Assembly: GCF_000473205.1 (NCBI RefSeq)
Contig: NZ_KI421507.1
Location: 3,705,057 to 3,769,056 of the forward strand
Length of the DNA stretch: 64,000 bases
DNA from: Pseudophaeobacter arcticus DSM 23566
Lineage (GTDB): Bacteria > Pseudomonadota > Alphaproteobacteria > Rhodobacterales > Rhodobacteraceae
Direction: 5' to 3'
In this document: positions 26,430-35,263 of the stretch, piece by piece
Numbering within the stretch: the stretch's first letter is position 1
How the letters are laid out: each line of letters starts with the position of its first letter
Translations under genes and position numbers: made by a program
Notes under the pieces: generated by a model
What the model was told of the DNA's origin: nothing
Databases searched by the model: none
The model's input: only the letters and a program-made list of their open reading frames with translations

Positions 26430-27025
26430 TGTTCAATGACACCCTGTAATCCCAAGTAGTTGAGGAGTTCTACCAGAGGCAGACCCAGAACATTAAAGTA
26501 ACTCCCTTCAATGTTAGAAAACAAGCGCACGCCTTCCTCCTCCAGCTTATATGCGCCAACCGCGTGCTGGATGCTCTGCCAGTTGCGAGCCACATAAGAG
26601 GACAGGTAGCTGTCCGAACAGTTGTGCATTCGCAGCCGCACCTGACCAACATGACGCCAGATCGGTTCACCATCGCGATAGATCACCGCAGCTGACAGTA
26701 ACATGTGACGTTTTCCGCGCATGGCGCTAAGCTGAGCCAGTGCATCCTCTTCGGTTTTGGGCTTGGACAGCAGTTTGCCTTCAAAATCGAGTACCTGGTC
26801 GCAGCCCAGAACCAGCGGTCCGGGTGTCTTCATGCTTACCCGCCGCGCCTTGGCCTCGGCCAGGGCATCGGCAATATCACGGGGATCAGCGGCTTCGGCC
26901 AAAAGCGCCGCTTTGATCGCCTCTTCATCAACGCGGGCAACCTGAACCTCAAAGGGTACGCCGGCCTGACGCAAAAGCTGTGCTCGGATCTCAGAACCGG
27001 AAGCCAGCAGGATGTGGGCAGACAT
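26426..27025 (-). CDS. Maf/YceF-type nucleoside triphosphate pyrophosphatase
   Basis: A 199-residue Maf family house-cleaning pyrophosphatase. Signature segments: the N-terminal LASGSEIRAQLL, VDEEAIK near residue 34, GCDQVLDFEGKLLSKP near residue 68 and VGAYKLEEEG near 150. Such enzymes hydrolyse non-canonical or modified nucleotides. The ATG at 27025 gives the family start; an upstream in-frame extension of 59 codons lies in the putative origin and is unlikely to be translated. First gene of the leftward operon from oriC. Confidence 0.93.
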   Translation of the reverse strand: MSAHILLASGSEIRAQLLRQAGVPFEVQVARVDEEAIKAALLAEAADPRDIADALAEAKARRVSMKTPGPLVLGCDQVLDFEGKLLSKPKTEEDALAQLSAMRGKRHMLLSAAVIYRDGEPIWRHVGQVRLRMHNCSDSYLSSYVARNWQSIQHAVGAYKLEEEGVRLFSNIEGSYFNVLGLPLVELLNYLGLQGVIEQ

Positions 27026-27436
27026 GTGGAAAACCCCATGGAAAAGATGCGCAAGTTTATAGGATGGTTTGTATGGTTTTCCCAGATTTTGGCAAGTGCA
27101 CAGGGAAAGGGGAAATTCCACCAAACTGCTCGCTGATTCCTCCGCCGGGGATTGGGATAACTTCCAAAGCCGGGATATCTCCTTCGTCCCCGATTCCTCC
27201 AATGCTTATCCCCAAAGTAATCTAGGTTAACAAATTGTTAATTTCCCTTATTCTTAAGGGTGTTAACCAAAGTGTCACCAATGTGGCGGCAATCCGGCGG
27301 GTTAGTTATCCCTACTGGGGATAAGCTGGTGAGAACTGAATAATCCACCGAAATCCCTGTCCCTACAAAAACATCATCCTTTAAATCTTTCTTTATTATT
27401 ATAAGGGTGGGTCATCTAAGCGTGAGAGAAAGACCG
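27026..27436. other. Putative chromosomal replication origin (oriC)
   Basis: A non-coding gap between divergent maf and hemJ. DnaA-box-like 9-mers (TTATCCACA, up to two mismatches) occur at 27025-27033 (-, TTTTCCACA), 27152-27160 (-, TTATCCCAA), 27206-27214 (+, TTATCCCCA), 27306-27314 (+, TTATCCCTA) and 27316-27324 (-, TTATCCCCA). AT-rich stretches lie at 27222-27257 and 27379-27405. GATTCCTCC is repeated at 27135 and 27192, and each copy contains a GANTC methylation site. Genes on both sides point away from it, parAB and two parS sites lie 3.3-7.5 kb to the right, and this neighbourhood borders oriC in other alphaproteobacteria. Function is inferred. Confidence 0.72.
27227..27241. promoter_or_regulatory. 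CtrA-like TTAA-N7-TTAA inverted repeat within the putative oriC
   Basis: TTAACAA, one central A, TTGTTAA: a perfect inverted repeat that also fits TTAA-N7-TTAA, the CtrA consensus. A second pair (TTAA at 27254 and TTAACC at 27263) has five-base spacing. In Caulobacter CtrA binds such sites in oriC to repress initiation. Whether CtrA does so in this family is doubtful, so the site could instead be an unwinding element. Confidence 0.45.
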
Positions 27437-27892
27437 ATGGACCTGACAGACTGGATGTTCACCCTCTACCCATATGCCAAATCGCTGCACATCATGGCGG
27501 TCCTCAGCTGGATGGCGGGTTTGTTCTATCTCCCACGGCTGTTCGTGTATCACGTGGAGCAGGCTGAGAAGGTTCCTGAAAGCCTGTCGATCTTTGTGAC
27601 CATGGAGCATAAATTGCATCGGTTCATCATGCGCCCGGCAATGATGGCGACCTGGGGGGCAGGGTTGTTCATGGCAGCGACCCCTGGATTGGTTGATTGG
27701 GGCTCTGTGTGGCCCTGGAGCAAGGCTCTGGCAGTGATTGGCATGACCTGGTTCCACTATTGGCTTTTGATGCGTCAGCGGGACTTTGCTGCAGGAAAAA
27801 ACAAACTCACAGGGCGGCGCTACCGGATGATGAACGAAGTCCCGACGCTTTTGATGGTGGTGATTGTGGTCTCGGTGATCTTCAAGTTCTGA
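27437..27892 (+). CDS. hemJ: Protoporphyrinogen IX oxidase HemJ
   Basis: A 151-residue membrane protein with four predicted helices. The conserved HemJ segment YAKSLHIMAVLSWMAGLFYLPRLFVYH has the His residues proposed to bind heme, and a MRPAMMATWGAGL helix and a late RRYRMMNEVPTLLM segment follow. HemJ oxidises protoporphyrinogen IX to protoporphyrin IX in heme synthesis in bacteria without HemG or HemY. The ATG at 27437 restores the family length. hemE, often next to hemJ in other alphaproteobacteria, is absent here. Confidence 0.93.
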   Translation: MDLTDWMFTLYPYAKSLHIMAVLSWMAGLFYLPRLFVYHVEQAEKVPESLSIFVTMEHKLHRFIMRPAMMATWGAGLFMAATPGLVDWGSVWPWSKALAVIGMTWFHYWLLMRQRDFAAGKNKLTGRRYRMMNEVPTLLMVVIVVSVIFKF

Positions 27893-27896
27893 CCCA

Positions 27897-27925
27897 TGCG
27901 CCTGCTGGCCGCTTTTGCAGGCGCA
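27897..27925 (+). terminator. Hairpin after hemJ, possible terminator
   Basis: TGCGCCTGC (27897-27905) and GCAGGCGCA (27917-27925) form a perfect nine-base stem with an 11-base loop, four bases after the hemJ stop. No T-run follows, so it is either a factor-dependent stop or a 3' stabiliser. Confidence 0.45.
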
Positions 27926-27955
27926 CAGAGCGATGGTAAGCCACTGTGAGAGGGT

Positions 27956-27984
27956 TTGACTTACGAAGTCTCACCCCCTATGTA
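27956..27984 (+). promoter_or_regulatory. Possible rho promoter and structured leader
   Basis: TTGACT (27956-27961), a 17-base spacer, and TATGTA (27979-27984), about 88 bases before the rho ATG. The -35 matches five of six, the -10 only three of six. GTGAGA (27946-27951) and TCTCAC (27969-27974) could also pair around it. Rho genes are often autoregulated through their leaders, but I cannot show that here. Confidence 0.33.
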
Positions 27985-28071
27985 TGGCCTCCAACAGGCC
28001 CGTCCGGGCCCTCGTGTTCTCCGAACTTGATAATAATCGCTCTCCCCAAATAGCCGGGGCAAAAAGGCCAT

Positions 28072-29349
28072 ATGTTAATGACCGTCGAATCCCTCAATCT
28101 TTCTGATCTCAAGGCGCAAAGCCCAAAGAACCTTCTTTCTATGGCTGAAGAGCTGGAGATCGAAAACGCCTCGACCATGCGCAAGGGCGAGATGATGTTC
28201 CAAATTCTGCGTGAACGCGCAGATGAAGGCTGGGAAATTGGCGGTGATGGCGTTTTGGAAGTGTTGCAGGATGGATTCGGTTTCCTCCGTTCGCCCGAAG
28301 CCAACTATTTGCCGGGTCCGGATGACATCTATGTTTCGCCGGAAATGATCCGCAAACATTCGCTGCGCACAGGGGATACCATCGAAGGCCAGATCAAGGC
28401 TCCGCTGGAGGCAGAGCGCTATTTTGCCATGACCAGCGTCACCAAGATCAACTTTGAAGATCCTGAAAAGGCACGTCACAAAATCGCCTTTGACAACCTG
28501 ACGCCACTGTATCCGGATGAGCGTCTGAAGATGGAAATCGAAGACCCCACGATCAAGGATCGCTCGGCTCGGGTGATTGACCTGGTTGCCCCTATTGGTA
28601 AAGGTCAACGTTCGTTGATTGTGGCGCCGCCCCGTACGGGTAAGACGATGATTCTGCAGAACATCGCCAATTCGATCGAACAGAACCACCCAGAGTGCTA
28701 TTTGATCGTTTTGCTGATTGATGAACGGCCTGAAGAGGTCACCGATATGCAGCGGTCGGTCAAAGGCGAGGTTGTCTCCTCCACCTTTGATGAACCTGCG
28801 ACACGCCACGTTGCGGTGTCTGAAATGGTGATCGAAAAGGCAAAGCGCCTGGTCGAACATAAACGAGATGTTGTTATCTTGCTTGATTCGATCACAAGAC
28901 TTGGTAGAGCTTTCAACACTGTTGTGCCCTCTTCTGGTAAGGTTTTGACCGGTGGTGTGGACGCAAACGCCCTGCAACGCCCCAAGCGATTCTTTGGGGC
29001 TGCCCGGAACATCGAAGAGGGTGGCTCGCTCACCATCATCGCGACCGCGCTGATCGACACCGGCAGCCGAATGGATGAGGTGATCTTTGAAGAATTCAAA
29101 GGGACTGGTAACTCTGAACTGGTTCTGGATCGTAAAATTGCCGATAAACGGGTGTATCCTGCCATCGACATCCTCAAATCTGGTACCCGGAAAGAGGAGC
29201 TCTTGGTGGACAAGGGCGATCTGGCCAAGACCTTTGTTCTGCGGCGGATCCTCAACCCGATGGGCACCACGGACGCTGTCGAGTTCCTGCTGGGCAAATT
29301 GAAGCAAACCAAATCCAACGCGGATTTCTTTGATTCGATGAACACCTAA
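28072..29349 (+). CDS. rho: Transcription termination factor Rho
   Basis: A 425-residue Rho. The N-terminal helical domain starts [20 protein letters not shown]. The RNA-binding cold-shock fold has [33 protein letters not shown] (about 60-95). Walker A is [12 protein letters not shown] (about 183), and the Q-loop/R-loop region is [26 protein letters not shown]. As a hexamer it ends factor-dependent transcripts. AAAGG lies before two possible starts, ATG at 28072 and ATG at 28078; the second has more usual spacing and would shorten the protein by two residues. Confidence 0.97.
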   Translation: MLMTVESLNLSDLKAQSPKNLLSMAEELEIENASTMRKGEMMFQILRERADEGWEIGGDGVLEVLQDGFGFLRSPEANYLPGPDDIYVSPEMIRKHSLRTGDTIEGQIKAPLEAERYFAMTSVTKINFEDPEKARHKIAFDNLTPLYPDERLKMEIEDPTIKDRSARVIDLVAPIGKGQRSLIVAPPRTGKTMILQNIANSIEQNHPECYLIVLLIDERPEEVTDMQRSVKGEVVSSTFDEPATRHVAVSEMVIEKAKRLVEHKRDVVILLDSITRLGRAFNTVVPSSGKVLTGGVDANALQRPKRFFGAARNIEEGGSLTIIATALIDTGSRMDEVIFEEFKGTGNSELVLDRKIADKRVYPAIDILKSGTRKEELLVDKGDLAKTFVLRRILNPMGTTDAVEFLLGKLKQTKSNADFFDSMNT

Positions 29350-29381
29350 AGCGCAAAGGCCAGCTATAGAGGAAGGCCAAG

Positions 29382-30668
29382 ATGGACACGATCTTTGCAC
29401 TGGCCTCCGCACAGGGGAAGGCTGGGGTTTCAGTCATTCGCATTTCTGGCCCTCTGGCATTGACCGCAGCCAATCAGATTTGTGACCGGCCTCTGCCTGC
29501 AAAAGGCCGGGGGCTGCGCTGCCTTTTGGATTTGGACGGCACGCATCTGGACGAGGCTTTGGTTCTTAGCTTTGCCGCGCCGGCCAGCTTTACCGGCGAA
29601 AACATTGTCGAGTTTCAGGTCCACGGCAGCACAGCCGTGGTTGCTGCTGTTCTGAACCGTTTGACCAAAACCCCTGACCTTCGTCTGGCAGATCCTGGTG
29701 AATTCACCCGGCGTGCATTGGAAAATGGCAAACTGGACTTGGCACAGGTCGAAGCCCTGGCAGATCTTATTGATGCCGAAACCGAGGCGCAGCGGAAGCA
29801 GGCTCAGGTGGTTCTGTCTGGTGGTTTGGGGCAGTTGGCCGAAAGATGGCGGGTGGATCTGATCAGGGCAGCCTCGCTGATCGAGGTGACCATAGATTTT
29901 GCCGATGAAGACGTCCCTGTGGATGTCACACCCGAGGTGACATCCCTGTTGAACGCGGTCGCCCGGGACCTACAGGCAGAGACCGAAGGCGTCAAAATTG
30001 CAGAGCGCATTCGAGACGGCTTTGAAGTTGCAATCATTGGCGCGCCTAACGTTGGAAAATCCACTCTTCTCAATATGTTAGCAGGTCGCGAAGCGGCAAT
30101 CACCTCAGAGTATGCCGGTACGACGCGTGATGTGATTGAGGTACGAATGGATCTCGGTGGGCTACCTGTGACGCTGCTGGATACCGCCGGCCTCAGAGAT
30201 ACCGACGATCATGTTGAGGGCATTGGAATCGAGCTTGCCCGTAAACGCGCCGAACAGGCCGATCTTCGTGTCTTTTTGGTAGAACCGGATGAGGCGATTG
30301 ATCTGGATATGAAGCCCGGTGATATTCGGCTTCGGCCCAAGGGCGATATGCGGCAGGATCCGGATGGGTCTATTTCTGGGAAAACAGGGCAGGGCATAGA
30401 TCGCTTGGTTGCCCATATCTCCGATACATTGAAGGACCGATCCACTCAGGTTGGCGTTGCAACCCGGACACGTCACCGCGAGATGATGCTGGCCGCCTTG
30501 CACAGCTTGAACGAGGCTCAGCTTGTTTTGAAGCGAGGATCGGAGTTTTATGAAATAGCAGCTGAAGATATCCGCTCGGCTGTGCGATCCCTGGAAATGC
30601 TTGTAGGTCGCGTTGGTGTCGAGAATCTCCTTGATGAGATTTTCTCCAGTTTCTGTCTTGGAAAATAA
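29382..30668 (+). CDS. mnmE: tRNA uridine-5-carboxymethylaminomethyl GTPase MnmE
   Basis: A 428-residue GTPase. The N-terminal folate-binding domain starts IFALASAQGKAGVSVIRISGP, then comes a helical domain and an inserted G domain with G1 GAPNVGKSTLLN (about residue 222), G2/G3 TTRDVIEV and LDTAGLRDT. The protein ends FCLGK, the C-terminal motif whose Cys is required for modification. With MnmG it makes the xm5U34 wobble base. The ATG at 29382 follows AGAGGAAGG. It is upstream of its partner mnmG by a 12-base gap. Confidence 0.97.
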   Translation: MDTIFALASAQGKAGVSVIRISGPLALTAANQICDRPLPAKGRGLRCLLDLDGTHLDEALVLSFAAPASFTGENIVEFQVHGSTAVVAAVLNRLTKTPDLRLADPGEFTRRALENGKLDLAQVEALADLIDAETEAQRKQAQVVLSGGLGQLAERWRVDLIRAASLIEVTIDFADEDVPVDVTPEVTSLLNAVARDLQAETEGVKIAERIRDGFEVAIIGAPNVGKSTLLNMLAGREAAITSEYAGTTRDVIEVRMDLGGLPVTLLDTAGLRDTDDHVEGIGIELARKRAEQADLRVFLVEPDEAIDLDMKPGDIRLRPKGDMRQDPDGSISGKTGQGIDRLVAHISDTLKDRSTQVGVATRTRHREMMLAALHSLNEAQLVLKRGSEFYEIAAEDIRSAVRSLEMLVGRVGVENLLDEIFSSFCLGK

Positions 30669-30672
30669 GGAG

Positions 30673-30688
30673 TGTTTCACGTGAAACA
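30673..30688. other. parS site 1, overlapping the mnmG start
   Basis: TGTTTCACGTGAAACA: the 16-base palindrome is a perfect match to the widely conserved parS consensus bound by chromosomal ParB. It covers both candidate start codons of mnmG and the bases just after its Shine-Dalgarno. It is about 3.3 kb from the putative origin. Confidence 0.93.
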
Positions 30689-32555
30689 TTCAGATTTTGA
30701 TGTCGTTGTCATTGGTGGAGGTCACGCCGGGGCCGAGGCAGCTCATGCTTCGGCGCGCATGGGCGTTCGGACGGCGCTCATCACGTTGACACGCGATGGA
30801 ATTGGCGTGATGTCCTGCAACCCGGCCATTGGTGGTTTGGGTAAGGGGCATTTGGTCCGTGAGATTGACGCCATGGACGGAGTTATGGGGCAGGTGGCTG
30901 ATCTTGCCGGCATTCAGTTCAGACTACTCAACCGCCGCAAAGGCCCCGCAGTCCAGGGCCCACGTGCGCAATCTGATCGAGGCATCTACCGGCGAGAGAT
31001 GCTGAATCGTTGTGAATCGCAGGAAAACCTCAGGATCATTGAAGGCGAAGCCACAGACTTTCTGATGCAGGGCGCGCGGGTTTGCGGTGTGGTGCTGTCG
31101 GACGGAAGTGAAATTCACAGCAAGTTTGTGATCCTGACCACGGGCACCTTCCTTCGGGGGGTAATCCACATTGGTGATGTGTCAAAGCCCGGTGGCAGGA
31201 TGGGGGACCGACCTTCGGTCAAGCTGGCGGAGCGGTTGGACAGTTTTGAACTGCCAATGGGTCGACTGAAAACTGGTACGCCACCGCGCCTGGATGGGCG
31301 TACGATCAACTGGGACATTCTGGAAGGCCAGCCTGGAGATGAGGATCCGACCTTCTTTTCTTTCATGACCAAGGCATTGTCCGCCAAACAGGTCGTCTGT
31401 GGTATCACCCACACGAATGAAAAAACGCATGAGATTATTCGGGAAAATCTTTCCCGATCCGCCATGTATGGTGGACACATAGACGGTGTTGGCCCTAGAT
31501 ACTGCCCCTCTATCGAAGACAAAATTGTTCGGTTTGCTGACAAAACCTCACATCAGATCTTTCTGGAGCCAGAGGGCGCCACAGATTTTACCGTCTATCC
31601 CAACGGAATTTCCACCAGCCTGCCGGTGGATGTACAGGAAGATTACGTTCGTTCGATCGTCGGGTTGGAAAAGGCCGAGATTCTTCAGCCGGGATATGCG
31701 ATTGAATATGACTACATTGATCCACGGTCGTTATCACTGGATCTATCACTCAAGGATGTTCCGGGGCTATATCTAGCGGGGCAGATCAACGGAACCACAG
31801 GATATGAGGAGGCAGCGGCGCAAGGTCTGGTTGCCGGCCTGAGCGCTGCCGCCAAATGCCGGGATCAGGAACCGGTGATGTTCGGCCGCGCCAATAGCTA
31901 TATTGGTGTGATGGTCGATGATCTTACGACGCATGGGGTTACTGAACCCTACCGAATGTTTACCTCACGGGCCGAGTTCCGCCTGTCGCTGCGCGCTGAT
32001 AATGCAGATCAACGGCTAACGCCCCTTGCTATCGAAGCGGGTTGTATCTCTGAGGAGAGAACCACAGCTTTCACTGAAAAGATGGACCGCCTGGACGCGA
32101 CGCGGACCAGCCTGGAAACTACGGTCTTCACACCAAAACAAATTTCCGAAGCGGGCATCCATGTTAATCAAGATGGCAACAAGAGAACGGGCTTTGAAGT
32201 TCTTGCCTTCCCAGATGTGTGTTTCGAAGATGTAATTGCTTTGCTGCCGGAATGTGAGGAGGCCGATGTTGTGACACGACGGCAGTTGGAGCGGGATGCG
32301 CTATATGTGCATTATATCGCGCGCCAGGAAAAAGAGGTTGCAGCGGTTAAGCGTGATGAAGGTCATGTAATCCCTGATGATTTTGACTACACATCCATCG
32401 AAGGTCTCTCTGCGGAGTTGCAACAAAAACTGTCTGTCGCACGACCGGGAACCCTGGCAAAGGCCAGTCGTATCAATGGGATGACCCCAGCAGGGCTGGC
32501 GCTGGTTCTGGCTCGGCTGCGAAAGAATATGCGTTCACAGGAGAAACTTGGATGA
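30681..32555 (+). CDS. mnmG: tRNA uridine-5-carboxymethylaminomethyl enzyme MnmG (GidA)
   Basis: A 624-residue FAD enzyme, partner of MnmE. The dinucleotide fold [22 protein letters not shown] is at the N-terminus. The family motifs [22 protein letters not shown] (with a catalytic Cys), [11 protein letters not shown] and [21 protein letters not shown] follow. I prefer the GTG at 30681, 8 bases after AAGGAG, which gives MKHSDFD. The GTG at 30672 ([10 protein letters not shown]) directly abuts the Shine-Dalgarno. Both lie within or at the edge of parS. The 3' end overlaps rsmG (ATGA). Confidence 0.95.
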   Translation: MKHSDFDVVVIGGGHAGAEAAHASARMGVRTALITLTRDGIGVMSCNPAIGGLGKGHLVREIDAMDGVMGQVADLAGIQFRLLNRRKGPAVQGPRAQSDRGIYRREMLNRCESQENLRIIEGEATDFLMQGARVCGVVLSDGSEIHSKFVILTTGTFLRGVIHIGDVSKPGGRMGDRPSVKLAERLDSFELPMGRLKTGTPPRLDGRTINWDILEGQPGDEDPTFFSFMTKALSAKQVVCGITHTNEKTHEIIRENLSRSAMYGGHIDGVGPRYCPSIEDKIVRFADKTSHQIFLEPEGATDFTVYPNGISTSLPVDVQEDYVRSIVGLEKAEILQPGYAIEYDYIDPRSLSLDLSLKDVPGLYLAGQINGTTGYEEAAAQGLVAGLSAAAKCRDQEPVMFGRANSYIGVMVDDLTTHGVTEPYRMFTSRAEFRLSLRADNADQRLTPLAIEAGCISEERTTAFTEKMDRLDATRTSLETTVFTPKQISEAGIHVNQDGNKRTGFEVLAFPDVCFEDVIALLPECEEADVVTRRQLERDALYVHYIARQEKEVAAVKRDEGHVIPDDFDYTSIEGLSAELQQKLSVARPGTLAKASRINGMTPAGLALVLARLRKNMRSQEKLG

Positions 32556-33172
32556 ACGATAGAGCTTTGCTGGACCAGTTGAATGTTTCACGTGAAACAA
32601 TAGAACGGTTGGAAAAGTTCGAAGAGGTTCTGCTCAAGTGGAATCCGCGAATCAATTTGGTGTCCAAAAATAGTCTCCCAGATCTTTGGCGGCGGCATAT
32701 CGTCGATTCGGTTCAGGTTTTTACCTGTATCGAGGATGCGGGGGAATCATGGCTGGACATCGGGAGTGGCGGCGGCTTTCCGGGGATTGTTGTTGCTATC
32801 ATGGCTGCAGAATCTTCACCACAAACCAAGGTTACTCTGATCGAAAGCGATCAGCGTAAATCGGCCTTTCTGCGAACGGCAGCACGGGAATGTGGTGTGC
32901 CAATTTCTGTGTTGACCGAACGGATCGAACAGGCTGCTCCGCAGAATGCTGGCATTTTGTCTGCTCGCGCGGTTGCTGATCTTGATACGCTTCTTGAATT
33001 TTCACAGCGCCATCTTGCCGAAAACGGCACAGCTGTGTTTCCAAAAGGGGCAAACTGGAAAAAAGAAGTGGATAAGGCTGCTCAGAGATGGAGATTCGAT
33101 GTCGAACCAATTACAAGTTTGACTGAGACTGAAGCAGTTATTCTTAAGATCAAGGGAGTCACTCGTGCCTGA
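32552..33172 (+). CDS. rsmG: 16S rRNA (guanine-527-N7) methyltransferase RsmG (GidB)
   Basis: A 206-residue SAM-dependent methyltransferase. The family segment [13 protein letters not shown] lies near residue 30, the SAM-binding loop [16 protein letters not shown] near 69, and [14 protein letters not shown] near 138. It methylates G527 of 16S rRNA. Loss in other bacteria gives low-level streptomycin resistance. The N-terminal codons for NVSRET (residues 11-16) are a perfect parS site. The ATG overlaps mnmG, and the 3' end overlaps parA by 8 bases. Confidence 0.96.
   Translation: MNDRALLDQLNVSRETIERLEKFEEVLLKWNPRINLVSKNSLPDLWRRHIVDSVQVFTCIEDAGESWLDIGSGGGFPGIVVAIMAAESSPQTKVTLIESDQRKSAFLRTAARECGVPISVLTERIEQAAPQNAGILSARAVADLDTLLEFSQRHLAENGTAVFPKGANWKKEVDKAAQRWRFDVEPITSLTETEAVILKIKGVTRA
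32584..32599. other. parS site 2, inside rsmG
   Basis: TGTTTCACGTGAAACA again, identical to site 1, here in coding sequence. It specifies residues 11-16 of RsmG (NVSRET). It is about 1.9 kb from site 1 and 0.6 kb upstream of parA. A coding parS constrains both protein and DNA. Confidence 0.93.
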
Positions 33173-33974
33173 TTTATCCCGCCCGGATGGGCCTCGAATT
33201 ATCGCGGTTGCAAATCAGAAGGGTGGGGTGGGTAAAACAACAACAGCAATCAACCTCGCCGCAGCCTTGGTTGAAACCGGGCTGCGGGTTCTGGTGGTGG
33301 ATCTGGACCCGCAGGGCAATGCTTCTACCGGTTTGGGAATCGATAGTGCTGACCGTGATGCCACTACATATGATCTGTTGGTAGATGATGCGCCGCTAAA
33401 TGAAGTGATTCGCACTACAGAAATCGAAGATCTCTGCGTAATTCCAGCAACTGTGGATCTTAGCTCGGCTGATATTGAGCTTTTTGCCAATGAAAAGCGG
33501 AGCTTTCTGTTGCATGACGCGTTGCGGCAGACGGCAATGGACGAATACGATTGGGACTATGTGCTGATCGACTGCCCACCTTCGCTTAATCTTTTGACCG
33601 TTAACGCGATGGTTGCCTCCCATTCGGTGTTGATTCCATTGCAGAGTGAGTTCTTTGCGTTGGAGGGGGTTTCGCAACTGCTTCTCACCATTCGTGAAGT
33701 GCGGCAATCCGCCAATCCTGACCTGCGGATTGAAGGGGTTGTTTTGACTATGTTTGACCGGCGCAATAATTTGTCGCAGCAGGTTGAACAGGACGCGCGG
33801 GACAACCTGGGTGAGTTGGTTTTCCAAACCAAAATTCCGCGTAATGTGCGGGTCAGCGAGGCACCATCCTATGCTTTGCCGGTGCTCAACTATGATAGCA
33901 ACTCTCTGGGGGCAAAGGCCTACCGTGCTTTGGCTGCAGAGTTGATATCAAATAACCAACCAGTCGTGGCGTGA
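33165..33974 (+). CDS. parA: Chromosome partitioning ATPase ParA
   Basis: A 269-residue Walker-type ATPase. The deviant Walker [22 protein letters not shown] (from about residue 14) contains the signature Lys in KGGVGKTT. Walker A' ([12 protein letters not shown]) and Walker B ([18 protein letters not shown]) follow. ParA binds DNA nonspecifically as an ATP dimer and moves ParB-parS complexes during segregation. The GTG at 33165 has AAGGGA upstream and overlaps rsmG by 8 bases. parB begins 14 bases after the stop. Confidence 0.97.
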   Translation: MPDLSRPDGPRIIAVANQKGGVGKTTTAINLAAALVETGLRVLVVDLDPQGNASTGLGIDSADRDATTYDLLVDDAPLNEVIRTTEIEDLCVIPATVDLSSADIELFANEKRSFLLHDALRQTAMDEYDWDYVLIDCPPSLNLLTVNAMVASHSVLIPLQSEFFALEGVSQLLLTIREVRQSANPDLRIEGVVLTMFDRRNNLSQQVEQDARDNLGELVFQTKIPRNVRVSEAPSYALPVLNYDSNSLGAKAYRALAAELISNNQPVVA

Positions 33975-33988
33975 GAGCGGAGTAAAAA

Positions 33989-34885
33989 ATGTCAAACACC
34001 AAGAGAAACAAACCCCGCGGATTGGGCCGTGGCCTGTCTGCCCTGATGGCGGATGTAAATTCGGAACCGGTCAGCACAGAGGTGCAAGCGGCCCGAAATG
34101 CTGAGGTTTTGGTGCCGATTGAGAAGGTGATCGCCAATCCAGACCAGCCGCGTCGCCAGTTCCTGCAGGAGGATCTTGATGATCTGACGGCATCGATCAA
34201 GGAAAAGGGGGTTTTGCAGCCTCTGATCGTGCGGCCTCGGGACGGCGCTATGTATGAAATTGTCGCGGGTGAGCGGCGCTGGCGCGCGGCCCAGGCCGCA
34301 CAACTGCACGAAGTACCCGTTCTTATTCGCGATTACTCCGATGTTGAGATGATGGAAGTTGCCATCATTGAAAACATTCAGCGCTCTGATCTGAACGCAA
34401 TGGAAGAGGCTCAGAGTTACAAACAGCTGATGGAGCGTTTTGGCCATACTCAGGAACGCATGGCAGAGGCCCTGGGAAAGAGTCGTAGCCATATCGCCAA
34501 TCTGGTCCGTCTGTTGCACCTGCCAGAGGACGTGCGCGCCCTGGTCAATGAGCGCAAGCTGTCGGCGGGCCATGCGCGGGCTTTGATCACCTCGGACAAT
34601 GCCTCCGAACTGGCGGCGAAGATTGTCAAAGGTGGTCTCTCGGTCCGCGCAACCGAAGCTCTGGTGAAAAAGGATGCGGCTGGATTTCAGGCTTCGGCGC
34701 CGCGAAAACCACAGCAAGCAGCGGATAAGGATGCAGATACAAAGGCGCTGGAAGGGGATCTTTCAGCAATCCTGCGGATGAAGGTTTCGATTGATCACAA
34801 GGCCGGTGGTGAAAGCGGGTCTGTCACCATCAGCTATGAGACCCTCGATCAGCTGGATGAGATTTGTAATACTTTGAGCAAATAG
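33989..34885 (+). CDS. parB: Chromosome partitioning protein ParB (CTPase clamp)
   Basis: A 298-residue ParB. The N-terminus [15 protein letters not shown] carries the basic ParA-stimulating segment. The CTP-binding motif is [11 protein letters not shown] (about residue 92), then [17 protein letters not shown], and the helix-turn-helix [21 protein letters not shown] recognises parS. The C-terminal 45 residues form the dimerisation domain. Its sites are the two perfect parS copies upstream. The stop codon directly abuts the stop of the convergent DUF454 gene, with no intergenic base. Confidence 0.97.
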   Translation: MSNTKRNKPRGLGRGLSALMADVNSEPVSTEVQAARNAEVLVPIEKVIANPDQPRRQFLQEDLDDLTASIKEKGVLQPLIVRPRDGAMYEIVAGERRWRAAQAAQLHEVPVLIRDYSDVEMMEVAIIENIQRSDLNAMEEAQSYKQLMERFGHTQERMAEALGKSRSHIANLVRLLHLPEDVRALVNERKLSAGHARALITSDNASELAAKIVKGGLSVRATEALVKKDAAGFQASAPRKPQQAADKDADTKALEGDLSAILRMKVSIDHKAGGESGSVTISYETLDQLDEICNTLSK

Positions 34886-35239
34886 TCAGGCGCCGGGGCG
34901 AGTCCAGATAAAGGTCAGGACTGCCGTCAAAACGACGATCTGAATAACTAGCACATGGGAGGGCGCTCCCAGGATCAGCGACAGAAGTAGAACGGCGGCA
35001 ATCGACAGGGTTGCCGCCTTTTTTGCGGCGGGTCGGATGGCGCCACGTTCGTTCCAATCGAGGATCATGGGGCCAAACGTGCGATGGCCGATCAGCCAAG
35101 TATGCAGGCGCTCGGAGGAGTTGGCAAAGAAGAAGGTGGCCAGCAGCAGGAAAGGCACAGTGGGCAGAAGTGGCAGAACGATCCCTATGATGCCCATACC
35201 CAGTGACAGTAACCCAAGCGCGGCATAGAGAAATCTCAT
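34886..35239 (-). CDS. YbaN/DUF454 family inner-membrane protein
   Basis: A 117-residue protein with three to four hydrophobic helices. The N-terminal sequence LYAALGLLSLGMGIIGIVLPLLPTVPFLLLATFFFANSSERLHTWL is typical of DUF454, including the LPTVPFLLLA motif. Function is unknown; E. coli ybaN is the best-known member. Its last codon touches the parB stop. The upstream neighbour hemW ends 24 bases before its ATG on the same strand. Confidence 0.88.
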   Translation of the reverse strand: MRFLYAALGLLSLGMGIIGIVLPLLPTVPFLLLATFFFANSSERLHTWLIGHRTFGPMILDWNERGAIRPAAKKAATLSIAAVLLLSLILGAPSHVLVIQIVVLTAVLTFIWTRPGA

Positions 35240-35263
35240 CAGCTTAATCCAACTTCAAATGGG

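Noticed and set aside
28075..29412. 445-codon open frame antisense to rho
   Set aside because: It mirrors the rho codons, has no ribosome site or recognisable domain, and Rho is unmistakable on the other strand. Long antisense frames are common in GC-rich coding DNA.
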